Shown in pieces: positions 49,418-63,159 of a DNA stretch of 64,000 bases. Source of the DNA: Auanema rhodensis (taxonomy: Eukaryota; Nematoda; Chromadorea; Rhabditida; Rhabditidae); contig OZ059896.1 in NCBI GenBank assembly GCA_964057225.1, positions 21,882,501 through 21,946,500 on the forward strand, written 5' to 3'. A program made the position numbers and the translations under genes. The notes under the pieces are model-generated. The model had not been told where the DNA came from. It saw nothing but the letters and a program-made list of their open reading frames with translations, and searched no databases. Position 1 is the stretch's first letter, and the number at the start of each line of letters is the position of its first letter.

Positions 49418-51576
49418 ACACTAATGCATCATTTTTCAAACGATCATAACTAATTTTTGTATTAAGCGTTTCTCAATGTAGTATAGTGCATTCGATGCGG
49501 ATTTTTAAGCTGCGTCGATCTGTGTTATCAGATTTGCGCTAGCTTAAAAATGCACCGAGATATCAACTGATATAAGTTCACACTTATATCCTCGATTTTC
49601 ACCCTGAAGAATTAATTTTTTCGTTGAATAACAATGTCCATCGTCTTTGCCTTGAAAAAAGGAATCTAAAAACATCTACTTTTTGCTAAATTATTTTGAA
49701 ATTTTTCGAAAAAATTTTTGTCAAAATGTTTTTGGAAGCAATGTTGAGTGTACATGGAAACTCAACATACACTAATGCATCATTTTTCAAACGATCATAA
49801 CTAATTTTTGTATTAAGCGTTTCTCAATGTAGTATAGTGCATTCGATGCGGATTTTTAAGCTGCGTCGATCTGTGTTATCAGATTTGCGCTAGCTTAAAA
49901 ATGCACCGAGATATCAACTGATATAAGTTCACACTTATATCCTCGATTTTCACCCTGAAGAATTAATTTTTTCGTTGAATAACAATGTCCATCGTCTTTG
50001 CCTTGAAAAAAGGAATCTAAAAACATCTACTTTTTGCTAAATTATTTTGAAATTTTTCGAAAAAATTTTTGTCAAAATGTTTTTGGAAGCAATGTTGAGT
50101 GTACATGGAAACTCAACATACACTAATGCATCATTTTTCAAACGATCATAACTAATTTTTGTATTAAGCGTTTCTCAATGTAGTATAGTGCATTCGATGC
50201 GGATTTTTAAGCTGCGTCGATCTGTGTTATCAGATTTGCGCTAGCTTAAAAATGCACCGAGATATCAACTGATATAAGTTCACACTTATATCCTCGATTT
50301 TCACCCTGAAGAATTAATTTTTTCGTTGAATAACAATGTCCATCGTCTTTGCCTTGAAAAAAGGAATCTAAAAACATCTACTTTTTGCTAAATTATTTTG
50401 AAATTTTTCGAAAAAATTTTTGTCAAAATGTTTTTGGAAGCAATGTTGAGTGTACATGGAAACTCAACATACACTAATGCATCATTTTTCAAACGATCAT
50501 AACTAATTTTTGTATTAAGCGTTTCTCAATGTAGTATAGTGCATTCGATGCGGATTTTTAAGCTGCGTCGATCTGTGTTATCAGATTTGCGCTAGCTTAA
50601 AAATGCACCGAGATATCAACTGATATAAGTTCACACTTATATCCTCGATTTTCACCCTGAAGAATTAATTTTTTCGTTGAATAACAATGTCCATCGTCTT
50701 TGCCTTGAAAAAAGGAATCTAAAAACATCTACTTTTTGCTAAATTATTTTGAAATTTTTCGAAAAAATTTTTGTCAAAATGTTTTTGGAAGCAATGTTGA
50801 GTGTACATGGAAACTCAACATACACTAATGCATCATTTTTCAAACGATCATAACTAATTTTTGTATTAAGCGTTTCTCAATGTAGTATAGTGCATTCGAT
50901 GCGGATTTTTAAGCTGCGTCGATCTGTGTTATCAGATTTGCGCTAGCTTAAAAATGCACCGAGATATCAACTGATATAAGTTCACACTTATATCCTCGAT
51001 TTTCACCCTGAAGAATTAATTTTTTCGTTGAATAACAATGTCCATCGTCTTTGCCTTGAAAAAAGGAATCTAAAAACATCTACTTTTTGCTAAATTATTT
51101 TGAAATTTTTCGAAAAAATTTTTGTCAAAATGTTTTTGGAAGCAATGTTGAGTGTACATGGAAACTCAACATACACTAATGCATCATTTTTCAAACGATC
51201 ATAACTAATTTTTGTATTAAGCGTTTCTCAATGTAGTATAGTGCATTCGATGCGGATTTTTAAGCTGCGTCGATCTGTGTTATCAGATTTGCGCTAGCTT
51301 AAAAATGCACCGAGATATCAACTGATATAAGTTCACACTTATATCCTCGATTTTCACCCTGAAGAATTAATTTTTTCGTTGAATAACAATGTCCATCGTC
51401 TTTGCCTTGAAAAAAGGAATCTAAAAACATCTACTTTTTGCTAAATTATTTTGAAATTTTTCGAAAAAATTTTTGTCAAAATGTTTTTGGAAGCAATGTT
51501 GAGTGTACATGGAAACTCAACATACACTAATGCATCATTTTTCAAACGATCATAACTAATTTTTGTATTAAGCGTT

Positions 51577-54500
51577 TCTCAATGTAGTATAGTGCATTCG
51601 ATGCGGATTTTTAAGCTGCGTCGATCTGTGTTGTCAGATTTGCGCTAGCTTAAAAATGCACCGAGATATCAACTGATATAAGTTCACACTTATAGCCTCG
51701 ATTTTCACCCTGAAGAATTAATTTTTTTGTTGAATAACATTGTCCATCGTCTTTGCTTTGAAAAAAGGAATCTAAAAACATCTACTTTTTGCTAAATTAT
51801 TTTGAAATTTTTCGAAAAAATTTTTGTCAAAATGTTTTTGGAAGCAATGTTGAGTGTACATGGAAACTCAACATACACTAATGCATCATTTTTCAAACGA
51901 TCATAACTAATTTCTGTTATAAGCGTTTCTCAATGTAGTATAGTGCATTCGATGCGGATTTTTAAGCTGCGTCGATCTGTGTTATCAGATTTGCGCTAGC
52001 TTAAAAATGCACCGAGATATCAACTGATATAAGTTCACACTTATATCCTCGATTTTCACCCTGAAGAATTAATTTTTTCGTTGAATAACATTGTCCATCG
52101 TCTTTGCTTTGAAAAAAGGAATCTAAAAACATCTACTTTTTGCTAAATTATTTTGAAATTTTTCGAAAAAATTTTTGTCAAAATGTTTTTGGAAGCAATG
52201 TTGAGTGTACATGGAAACTCAACATACACTAATGCATCATTTTTCAAACGATCATAACTAATTTTTGTATTAAGCGTTTCTCAATGTAGTATAGTGCATT
52301 CGCTGCGGATTTTTAAGCTGCGTCGATCTGTGTTATCAGATTTGCGCTAGCTTAAAAATGCACCGAGATATCAACTGATATAAGTTCACACTTATATCCT
52401 CGATTTTCACCCTGAAGAATTAATTTTTTCGTTGAATAACATTGTCCATCGTCTTTGCTTTGAAAAAAGGAATCTAAAAACATCTACTTTTTGCTAAATT
52501 ATCTTGAAATTTTTCGAAAAAATTTTTGTCAAAATGTTTTTGGAAGCAATGTTGAGTGTACATGGAAACTCAACATACACTAATGCATCATTTTTCAAAC
52601 GATCATAACTAATTTCTGTTATAAGCGTTTCTCAATGTAGTATAGTGCATTCGATGCGGATTTTTAAGCTGCGTCGATCTGTGTTATCAGATTTGCGCTA
52701 GCTTAAAAATGCACCGAGATATCAACTGATATCTGTTCACACTTATATCCTCGATTTTCACCCTGAAGAATTATTTTTTTCGTTGAATAACATTGTCCAT
52801 CGTCTTTGCTTTGAAAAAAGGAATCTAAAAACATCTACTTTTTGCTAAATTATCTTGAAATTTTTCGAAAAAATTTTTGTCAAAATGTTTTTGGAAGCAA
52901 TGTTGAGTGTACATGGAAACTCAACATACACTAATGCATCATTTTTCAAACGATCATAACTAATTTCTGTTATAAGCGTTTCTCAATGTAGTATAGTGCA
53001 TTCGATGCGGATTTTTAAGCTGCGTCGATCTGTGTTATCAGATTTGCGCTAGCTTAAAAATGCACCGAGATATCAACTGATATCTGTTCACACTTATATC
53101 CTCGATTTTCACCCTGAAGAATTATTTTTTTCGTTGAATAACCATGTCCATCGTCTTTGCCTTGAAAAAAGGAATCTAAAAACATCTACTTTTTGCTAAA
53201 TTATTTTGAAATTTTTCGAAAAAATTTTTGTCAAAATGTTTTTGGAAGCAATGTTGAGTGTACATGGAAACTCAACATACACTAAAGCATCATTTTTCAA
53301 ACGATCATAACTAATTTTTGTATTAAGCGTTTCTCAATGTAGTATAGTGCATTCGCTGCGGATTTTTAAGCTGCGTCGATCTGTGTTATCAGATTTGCGC
53401 TAGCTTAAAAATGCACCGAGATATCAACTGATATAAGTTCACACTTATATCCTCGATTTTCACCCTGAAGAATTAATTTTTTCGTTGAATAACATTGTCC
53501 ATCGTCTTTGCTTTGAAAAAAGGAATCTAAAAACATCTACTTTTTGCTAAATTATTTTGAAATTTTTCGAAAAAATTTTTGTCAAAATGTTTTTGGAAGC
53601 AATGTTGAGTGTACATGGAAACTCAACATACACTAATGCATCATTTTTCAAACGATCATAACTAATTTTTGTATTAAGCGTTTCTCAATGTAGTATAGTG
53701 CATTCGCTGCGGATTTTTAAGCTGCGTCGATCTGTGTTATCAGATTTGCGCTAGCTTAAAAATGCACCGAGATATCAACTGATATAAGTTCACACTTATA
53801 TCCTCGATTTTCACCCTGAAGAATTAATTTTTTCGTTGAATAACATTGTCCATCGTCTTTGCTTTGAAAAAAGGAATCTAAAAACATCTACTTTTTGCTA
53901 AATTATTTTGAAATTTTTCGAAAAAATTTTTGTCAAAATGTTTTTGGAAGCAATGTTGAGTGTACATGGAAACTCAACATACACTAATGCATCATTTTTC
54001 AAACGATCATAACTAATTTCTGTTATAAGCGTTTCTCAATGTAGTATAGTGCATTCGATGCGGATTTTTAAGCTGCGTCGATCTGTGTTATCAGATTTGC
54101 GCTAGCTTAAAAATGCACCGAGATATCAACTGATATCTGTTCACACTTATATCCTCGATTTTCACCCTGAAGAATTATTTTTTTCGTTGAATAACCATGT
54201 CCATCGTCTTTGCCTTGAAAAAAGGAATCTAAAAACATCTACTTTTTGCTAAATTATTTTGAAATTTTTCGAAAAAATTTTTGTCAAAATGTTTTTGGAA
54301 ACAATGTTGAGTGTACATGGAAACTCAACATACACTAATGCATCATTTTTCAAACAATCATAACTAATTTTTGTATTAAGCGTTTCTCAATGTAGTATAG
54401 TGCATTCGATGCGGATTTTTAAGCTGTGTCGATCTGTGTTATCAGATTTGCGCTAGCTTAAAAATGCACCGAGATATCAACTGATATCTGTTCACACTTA

Positions 54501-55437
54501 TATCCTCGATTTTCACCCTGAAGAATTATTTTTTTCGTTGAATAACCATGTCCATCGTCTTTGCCTTGAAAAAAGGAATCTAAAAACATCTACTTTTTGC
54601 TAAATTATTTTGAAATTTTTCGAAAAAATTTTTGTCAAAATGTTTTTGGAAACAATGTTGAGTGTACATGGAAACTCAACATACACTAATGCATCATTTT
54701 TCAAACGATCATAACTAATTTCTGTATTAAGCGTTTCTCAATGTAGTATAGTGCATTCGATGCGGATTTTTAAGCTGCGTCGATCTGTGTTATCAGATTT
54801 GCGCTAGCTTAAAAATGCACCGAGATATCAACTGATATAAGTTCACACTTATATCCTCGATTTTCACCCTGAAGAATTAATTTTTTCGTTGAATAACATT
54901 GTCCATCGTCTTTGCTTTGAAAAAAGGAATCTAAAAACATCTACTTTTTGCTAAATTATTTTGAAATTTTTCGAAAAAATTTTTGTCAAAATGTTTTTGG
55001 AAGCAATGTTGAGTGTACATGGAAACTCAACATACACTAATGCATCATTTTTCAAACGATCATAACTAATTTTTGTATTAAGCGTTTCTCAATGTAGTAT
55101 AGTGCATTCGCTGCGGATTTTTAAGCTGCGTCGATCTGTGTTATCAGATTTGCGCTAGCTTAAAAATGCACCGAGATATCAACTGATATAAGTTCACACT
55201 TATATCCTCGATTTTCACCCTGAAGAATTAATTTTTTCGTTGAATAACATTGTCCATCGTCTTTGCTTTGAAAAAAGGAATCTAAAAACATCTACTTTTT
55301 GCTAAATTATTTTGAAATTTTTCGAAAAAATTTTTGTCAAAATGTTTTTGGAAGCAATGTTGAGTGTACATGGAAACTCAACATACACTAATGCATCATT
55401 TTTCAAACGATCATAACTAATTTCTGTTATAAGCGTT
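51577..55437 (+). repeat. Eleven mixed monomers rich in 'cgctgcgg' and 'ctgttataag' types
   Basis: Monomers from 51577 ('gttgtcag', 'tatagcc') to 55087. The 'cgctgcgg' type appears at 52279, 53332, 53683 and 55087, and the terminal 'ctgttataag' at 51577, 52279, 52630, 53683 and 55087. The monomers at 52279 and 52630 share the private 'attatcttgaaat', which shows local copying of a tail. Private single changes include 'aaacaatcat' (54034) and 'gctgtgtcg' (54385). No fixed unit length holds. Confidence 0.7.
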
Positions 55438-58400
55438 TCTCAATGTAGTATAGTGCATTCGATGCGGATTTTTAAGCTGCGTCGATCTGTGTTATCAGAT
55501 TTGCGCTAGCTTAAAAATGCACCGAGATATCAACTGATATCTGTTCACACTTATATCCTCGATTTTCACCCTGAAGAATTATTTTTTTCGTTGAATAACC
55601 ATGTCCATCGTCTTTGCCTTGGAAAAAGGAATCTAAAAACATCTACTTTTTGCTAAATTATTTTGAAATTTTTCGAAAAAATTTTTGTCAAAATGTTTTT
55701 GGAAACAATGTTGAGTGTACATGGAAACTCAACATACACTAATGCATCATTTTTCAAACGATCATAACTAATTTCTGTATTAAGCGTTTCTCAATGTAGT
55801 ATAGTGCATTCGATGCGGATTTTTAAGCTGCGTCGATCTGTGTTATCCGATTTGCGCTAGCTTAAAAATGCACCGAGATATCAACTGATATAAGTTCACA
55901 CTTATATCCTCGATTTTCACCCTGAAGAATTAATTTTTTCGTTGAATAACATTGTCCATCGTCTTTGCTTCGAAAAAAGGAATCTAAAAACATCTACTTT
56001 TTGCTAAATTATTTTGAAATTTTTCGAAAAAATTTTTGTCAAAATGTTTTTGGAAGCAATGTTGAGTGTACATGGAAACTCAACATACACTAATGCATCA
56101 TTTTTCAAACGATCATAACTAATTTTTGTATTAAGCGTTTCTCAATGTAGTATAGTGCATTCGATGCGGATTTTTAAGCTGCGTCGATCTGTGTTATCAG
56201 ATTTGCGCTAGCTTAAAAATGCACCGAGATATCAACTGATATCTGTTCACACTTATATCCTCGATTTTCACCCTGAAGAATTATTTTTTTCGTTGAATAA
56301 CCATGTCCATCGTCTTTGCCTTGAAAAAAGGAATCTAAAAACATCTACTTTTTGCTAAATTATTTTGAAATTTTTCGAAAAAATTTTTGTCAAAATGTTT
56401 TTGGAAACAATGTTGAGTGTACATGGAAACTCAACATACACTAATGCATCATTTTTCAAACGATCATAACTAATTTCTGTATTAAGCGTTTCTCAATGTA
56501 GTATAGTGCATTCGATGCGGATTTTTAAGCTGCGTCGATCTGTGTTATCAGATTTGCGCTAGCTTAAAAATGCACCGAGATATCAACTGATATAAGTTCA
56601 CACTTATATCCTCGATTTTCACCCTGAAGAATTAATTTTTTCGTTGAATAACCATGTCCATCGTCTTTGCCTTGGAAAAAGGAATCTAAAAACATCTACT
56701 TTTTGCTAAATTATTTTGAAATTTTTCGAAAAAATTTTTGTCAAAATGTTTTTGGAAACAATGTTGAGTGTACATGGAAACTCAACATACACTAATGCAT
56801 CATTTTTCAAACGATCATAACTAATTTCTGTATTAAGCGTTTCTCAATGTAGTATAGTGCATTCGATGCGGATTTTTAAGCTGCGTCGATCTGTGTTATC
56901 CGATTTGCGCTAGCTTAAAAATGCACCGAGATATCAACTGATATAAGTTCACACTTATATCCTCGATTTTCACCCTGAAGAATTAATTTTTTCGTTGAAT
57001 AACATTGTCCATCGTCTTTGCTTCGAAAAAAGGAATCTAAAAACATCTACTTTTTGCTAAATTATTTTGAAATTTTTCGAAAAAATTTTTGTCAAAATGT
57101 TTTTGGAAGCAATGTTGAGTGTACATGGAAACTCAACATACACTAATGCATCATTTTTCAAACGATCATAACTAATTTTTGTATTAAGCGTTTCTCAATG
57201 TAGTATAGTGCATTCGATGCGGATTTTTAAGCTGCGTCGATCTGTGTTATCAGATTTGCGCTAGCTTAAAAATGCACCGAGATATCAACTGATATCTGTT
57301 CACACTTATATCCTCGATTTTCACCCTGAAGAATTATTTTTTTCGTTGAATAACCATGTCCATCGTCTTTGCCTTGAAAAAAGGAATCTAAAAACATCTA
57401 CTTTTTGCTAAATTATTTTGAAATTTTTCGAAAAAATTTTTGTCAAAATGTTTTTGGAAACAATGTTGAGTGTACATGGAAACTCAACATACACTAATGC
57501 ATCATTTTTCAAACGATCATAACTAATTTCTGTATTAAGCGTTTCTCAATGTAGTATAGTGCATTCGATGCGGATTTTTAAGCTGCGTCGATCTGTGTTA
57601 TCAGATTTGCGCTAGCTTAAAAATGCACCGAGATATCAACTGATATAAGTTCACACTTATATCCTCGATTTTCACCCTGAAGAATTAATTTTTTCGTTGA
57701 ATAACATTGTCCATCGTCTTTGCTTTGAAAAAAGGAATCTAAAAACATCTACTTTTTGCTAAATTATTTTGAAATTTTTCGAAAAAATTTTTGTCAAAAT
57801 GTTTTTGGAAGCAATGTTGAGTGTACATGGAAACTCAACATACACTAATGCATCATTTTTCAAACGATCATAACTAATTTCTGTTATAAGCGTTTCTCAA
57901 TGTAGTATAGTGCATTCGATGCGGATTTTTAAGCTGCGTCGATCTGTGTTATCAGATTTGCGCTAGCTTAAAAATGCACCGAGATATCAACTGATATCTG
58001 TTCACACTTATATCCTCGATTTTCACCCTGAAGAATTATTTTTTTCGTTGAATAACCATGTCCATCGTCTTTGCCTTGGAAAAAGGAATCTAAAAACATC
58101 TACTTTTTGCTAAATTATTTTGAAATTTTTCGAAAAAATTTTTGTCAAAATGTTTTTGGAAACAATGTTGAGTGTACATGGAAACTCAACATACACTAAT
58201 GCATCATTTTTCAAACGATCATAACTAATTTCTGTATTAAGCGTTTCTCAATGTAGTATAGTGCATTCGATGCGGATTTTTAAGCTGCGTCGATCTGTGT
58301 TATCCGATTTGCGCTAGCTTAAAAATGCACCGAGATATCAACTGATATAAGTTCACACTTATATCCTCGATTTTCACCCTGAAGAATTAATTTTTTCGTT

Positions 58401-58947
58401 GAATAACATTGTCCATCGTCTTTGCTTCGAAAAAAGGAATCTAAAAACATCTACTTTTTGCTAAATTATTTTGAAATTTTTCGAAAAAATTTTTGTCAAA
58501 ATGTTTTTGGAAGCAATGTTGAGTGTACATGGAAACTCAACATACACTAATGCATCATTTTTCAAACGATCATAACTAATTTTTGTATTAAGCGTTTCTC
58601 AATGTAGTATAGTGCATTCGATGCGGATTTTTAAGCTGCGTCGATCTGTGTTATCAGATTTGCGCTAGCTTAAAAATGCACCGAGATATCAACTGATATC
58701 TGTTCACACTTATATCCTCGATTTTCACCCTGAAGAATTATTTTTTTCGTTGAATAACCATGTCCATCGTCTTTGCCTTGAAAAAAGGAATCTAAAAACA
58801 TCTACTTTTTGCTAAATTATTTTGAAATTTTTCGAAAAAATTTTTGTCAAAATGTTTTTGGAAACAATGTTGAGTGTACATGGAAACTCAACATACACTA
58901 ATGCATCATTTTTCAAACGATCATAACTAATTTCTGTATTAAGCGTT
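55438..58947 (+). repeat. Recurring three-monomer module, three copies plus one interposed monomer
   Basis: The module is: a 'ccttggaaaaagg' monomer; a 'tatccgat...gcttcgaaaa' monomer; and an 'atctgttcac...aaccatgtcc' monomer. Copies begin at 55438, 56491 and 57895. An extra 'ctttgaaaa...ctgttataag' monomer at 57544 sits between the second and third. The first monomer of copy 2 has 'aagttcac/ttaatttttt' where copies 1 and 3 have 'atctgttcac/ttattttttt', so it is a recombinant. The marks 'ccttgg' and 'tatccg' occur nowhere else in the window that I noticed. Confidence 0.8.
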
Positions 58948-61900
58948 TCTCAATGTAGTATAGTGCATTCGATGCGGATTTTTAAGCTGCGTCGATCTGT
59001 GTTATCAGATTTGCGCTAGCTTAAAAATGCACCGAGATATCAACTGATATAAGTTCACACTTATATCCTCGATTTTCACCCTGAAGATTTAATTTTTTCG
59101 TTGAATAACAATGTCCATCGTCTTTGCCTTGAAAAAAGGAATCTAAAAACATCTACTTTTTGCTAAATTATTTTGAAATTTTTCGAAAAAATTTTTGTCA
59201 AAATGTTTTTGGAAGCAATGTTGAGTGTACATGGAAACTCAACATACACTAATGCATCATTTTTTAAACGATCATAACTAATTTTTGTATTAAGCGTTTC
59301 TCAATGTAGTATAGTGCATTTGATGCGGATTTTTAAGCTGCGTCGATCTGTGTTATCAGATTTGCGCTAGCTTAAAAATGCACCGAGATATCAACTGATA
59401 TAAGTTCACACTTATATCCTCGATTTTCACCCTGAAGAATTAATTTTTTCGTTGAATAACATTGTCCATCGTCTTTGCCTTGAAAAAAGGAATCTAAAAA
59501 CATCTACTTTTTGCTAAATTATTTTGAAATTTTTCGAAAAAATTTTTGTCAAAATGTTTTTGGAAACAATGTTGAGTGTACATGGAAACTCAACATACAC
59601 TAATGCATCATTTTTCAAACGATCATAACTAATTTTTGTATTAAGCGTTTCTCAATGTAGTATAGTGCATTCGATGCGGATTTTTAAGCTGCGTCGATCT
59701 GTGTTATCAGATTTGCGCTAGCTTAAAAATGCACCGAGATATCAACTGATATAAGTTCACACTTATATCCTCGATTTTCACCCTGAAGAATTAATTTTTT
59801 CGTCGAATAACATTGTCCATCGTCTTTGCTTTGAAAAAAGGAATCTAAAAACATCTACTTTTTGCTAAATTATTTTGAAATTTTTCGAAAAAATTTTTGT
59901 CAAAATGTTTTTGGAAGCAATGTTGAGTGTACATGGAAACTCAACATACACTAATGCATCATGTTTCAAACGATCATAACTAATTTTTGTATTAAGCGTT
60001 TCTCAAGGTAGTATAGTGCATTCGATGCGGATTTTTAAGCTGCGTCGATCTGTGTTATCAGATTTGCGCTAGCTTAAAAATGCACCGAGATATCAACTGA
60101 TATCTGTTCACACTTATATCCTCGATTTTCACCCTGAAGAATTATTTTTTTCGTTGAATAACATTGTCCATCGTCTTTGCCTTGAAAAAAGGAATCTAAA
60201 AACATCTACTTTTTGCTAAATTATTTTGAAATTTTTCGAGAAAATTTTTGTCAAAATGTTTTTGGAAACAATGTTGATTGTACATGGAAACTCAACATAC
60301 ACTAATGCATCATTTTTCAAACGATCATAACTAATTTTTGTATTAAGCGTTTCTCAATGTAGTATAGTGCATTCGATGCGGATTTTTAAGCTGCGTCGAT
60401 CTGTGTTATCAGATTTGCGCTAGCTTAAAAATGCACCGAGATATCAACTGATATAAGTTCACACTTATATCCTCGATTTTCACCCTGAAGAATTAATTTT
60501 TTCGTTGAATAACAATGTCCATCGTCTTTGCCTTGAAAAAAGGAATCTAAAAACATCTACTTTTTGCTAAATTATTTTGAAATTTTTCGAAAAAATTTTT
60601 GTCAAAATGTTTTTGGAAGCAATGTTGAGTGTACATGGAAACTCAACATACACTAATGCATCATTTTTTAAACGATCATAACTAATTTTTGTATTAAGCG
60701 TTTCTCAATGTAGTATAGTGCATTCGATGCGGATTTTTAAGCTGCGTCGATCTGTGTTATCAGATTTGCGCTAGCTTAAAAATGCACCGAGATATCAACT
60801 GATATAAGTTCACACTTATATCCTCGATTTTCACCCTGAAGAATTAATTTTTTCGTTGAATAACATTGTCCATCGTCTTTGCCTTGAAAAAAGAAATCTA
60901 AAAACATCTACTTTTTGCTAAATTATTTTGAAATTTTTCGAAAAAATTTTTGTCAAAATGTTTTTGGAAACAATGTTGAGTGTACATGGAAACTCAACAT
61001 ACACTAATGCATCATTTTTCAAACGATCATAACTAATTTTTGTATTAAGCGTTTCTCAATGTAGTATAGTGCATTCGATGCGGATTTTTAAGCTGCGTCG
61101 ATCTGTGTTATCAGATTTGCGCTAGCTTAAAAATGCACCGAGATATCAACTGATATAAGTTCACACTTATATCCTCGATTTTCACCCTGAAGATTTAATT
61201 TTTTCGTTGAATAACAATGTCCATCGTCTTTGCCTTGAAAAAAGGAATCTAAAAACATCTACTTTTTGCTAAATTATTTTGAAATTTTTCGAAAAAATTT
61301 TTGTCAAAATGTTTTTGGAAGCAATGTTGAGTGTACATGGAAACTCAACATACACTAATGCATCATTTTTTAAACGATCATAACTAATTTTTGTATTAAG
61401 CGTTTCTCAATGTAGTATAGTGCATTTGATGCGGATTTTTAAGCTGCGTCGATCTGTGTTATCAGATTTGCGCTAGCTTAAAAATGCACCGAGATATCAA
61501 CTGATATAAGTTCACACTTATATCCTCGATTTTCACCCTGAAGAATTAATTTTTTCGTTGAATAACATTGTCCATCGTCTTTGCCTTGAAAAAAGGAATC
61601 TAAAAACATCTACTTTTTGCTAAATTATTTTGAAATTTTTCGAAAAAATTTTTGTCAAAATGTTTTTGGAAACAATGTTGAGTGTACATGGAAACTCAAC
61701 ATACACTAATGCATCATTTTTCAAACGATCATAACTAATTTTTGTATTAAGCGTTTCTCAATGTAGTATAGTGCATTCGATGCGGATTTTTAAGCTGCGT
61801 CGATCTGTGTTATCAGATTTGCGCTAGCTTAAAAATGCACCGAGATATCAACTGATATAAGTTCACACTTATATCCTCGATTTTCACCCTGAAGAATTAA

Positions 61901-63159
61901 TTTTTTCGTCGAATAACATTGTCCATCGTCTTTGCTTTGAAAAAAGGAATCTAAAAACATCTACTTTTTGCTAAATTATTTTGAAATTTTTCGAAAAAAT
62001 TTTTGTCAAAATGTTTTTGGAAGCAATGTTGAGTGTACATGGAAACTCAACATACACTAATGCATCATGTTTCAAACGATCATAACTAATTTTTGTATTA
62101 AGCGTTTCTCAAGGTAGTATAGTGCATTCGATGCGGATTTTTAAGCTGCGTCGATCTGTGTTATCAGATTTGCGCTAGCTTAAAAATGCACCGAGATATC
62201 AACTGATATCTGTTCACACTTATATCCTCGATTTTCACCCTGAAGAATTATTTTTTTCGTTGAATAACATTGTCCATCGTCTTTGCCTTGAAAAAAGGAA
62301 TCTAAAAACATCTACTTTTTGCTAAATTATTTTGAAATTTTTCGAAAAAATTTTTGTCAAAATGTTTTTGGAAACAATGTTGATTGTACATGGAAACTCA
62401 ACATACACTAATGCATCATTTTTCAAACGATCATAACTAATTTTTGTATTAAGCGTTTCTCAATGTAGTATAGTGCATTCGATGCGGATTTTTAAGCTGC
62501 GTCGATCTGTGTTATCAGATTTGCGCTAGCTTAAAAATGCACCGAGATATCAACTGATATAAGTTCACACTTATATCCTCGATTTTCACCCTGAAGAATT
62601 AATTTTTTCGTTGAATAACAATGTCCATCGTCTTTGCCTTGAAAAAAGGAATCTAAAAACATCTACTTTTTGCTAAATTATTTTGAAATTTTTCGAAAAA
62701 ATTTTTGTCAAAATGTTTTTGGAAGCAATGTTGAGTGTACATGGAAACTCAACATACACTAATGCATCATTTTTTAAACGATCATAACTAATTTTTGTAT
62801 TAAGCGTTTCTCGATGTAGTATAGTGCATTCGATGCGGATTTTTAAGCTGCGTCGATCTGTGTTATCAGATTTGCGCTAGCTTAAAAATGCACCGAGATA
62901 TCAACTGATATAAGTTCACACTTATATCCTCGATTTTCACCCTGAAGAATTAATTTTTTCGTTGAATAACATTGTCCATCGTCTTTGCCTTGAAAAAAGA
63001 AATCTAAAAACATCTACTTTTTGCTAAATTATTTTGAAATTTTTCGAAAAAATTTTTGTCAAAATGTTTTTGGAAACAATGTTGAGTGTACATGGAAACT
63101 CAACATACACTAATGCATCATTTTTCAAACGATCATAACTAATTTTTGTATTAAGCGTT
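58948..63159 (+). repeat. Six-monomer HOR, 2106 bp, two tandem copies
   Basis: Unit 1 starts at 58948 and unit 2 at 61054. The order is: 'gaagatttaat' with 'ttttttaaacg'; 'gcatttgatg'; 'cgtcgaat' with 'atcatgtttc'; 'tctcaaggtag' with 'gttgattgtac'; 'aacaatgtcc' with 'ttttttaaacg'; and 'aaagaaatc'. All six marks recur at exactly 2106 bp (6 x 351). A private 'cgagaaaatt' lies in unit 1 near 60238, and a private 'tctcgatgtag' starts the last monomer of unit 2 at 62809. Confidence 0.9.

Larger units (their letters stand above)
49120..49470 (+). repeat. Reference 351-bp monomer
   Basis: This copy serves as the coordinate frame for monomer positions in this annotation, with base 1 at 49120. It has 57 C, 53 G and 12 CpG, about 31% GC. 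Common variable positions in this frame are 13 (A/T), 25 (A/C), 35 (T/C/G), 37 (A/G), 52 (G/T), 65 (T/C), 66 (G/C), 76 (A/G), 81 (T/C), 87 (G/A), 104-105 (AA/CT), 108 (T/G), 133-134 (CC/AT), 163-164 (AT/AA/CA), 181 (C/T), 183 (T/C), 187 (A/G), 192 (G/A), 268 (G/A) and 338 (T/C). A one-base deletion in the T run at about 147-151 makes the 350-bp class. The phase is arbitrary, since the true boundary of an array unit cannot be told from an array with no ends. Confidence 0.95.
49120..51576 (+). repeat. Seven consecutive apparently identical monomers
   Basis: Monomers at 49120, 49471, 49822, 50173, 50524, 50875 and 51226 all have 'tagtatag', 'aagttcac', 'ttaatttttt', 'aacaatgtcc', 'ccttgaaaaaagg', 'ggaagcaatg' and 'atttttgtatt', and I could find no difference among them by eye. 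The block length, 2457 bp, happens to equal seven monomers, as in the HOR, but here all seven are the same type. Everywhere else in the window neighbouring monomers differ. This is a very recent local expansion, or an artefact of assembly. Confidence 0.9.

Noticed and set aside
49471-49500. Promoter at 'gtatagtg' (TATA-like) in each monomer
   Set aside because: TATA-like strings are expected at 69% AT. No start site, downstream element or transcript evidence is visible. Satellites may be transcribed, but this sequence does not show it.
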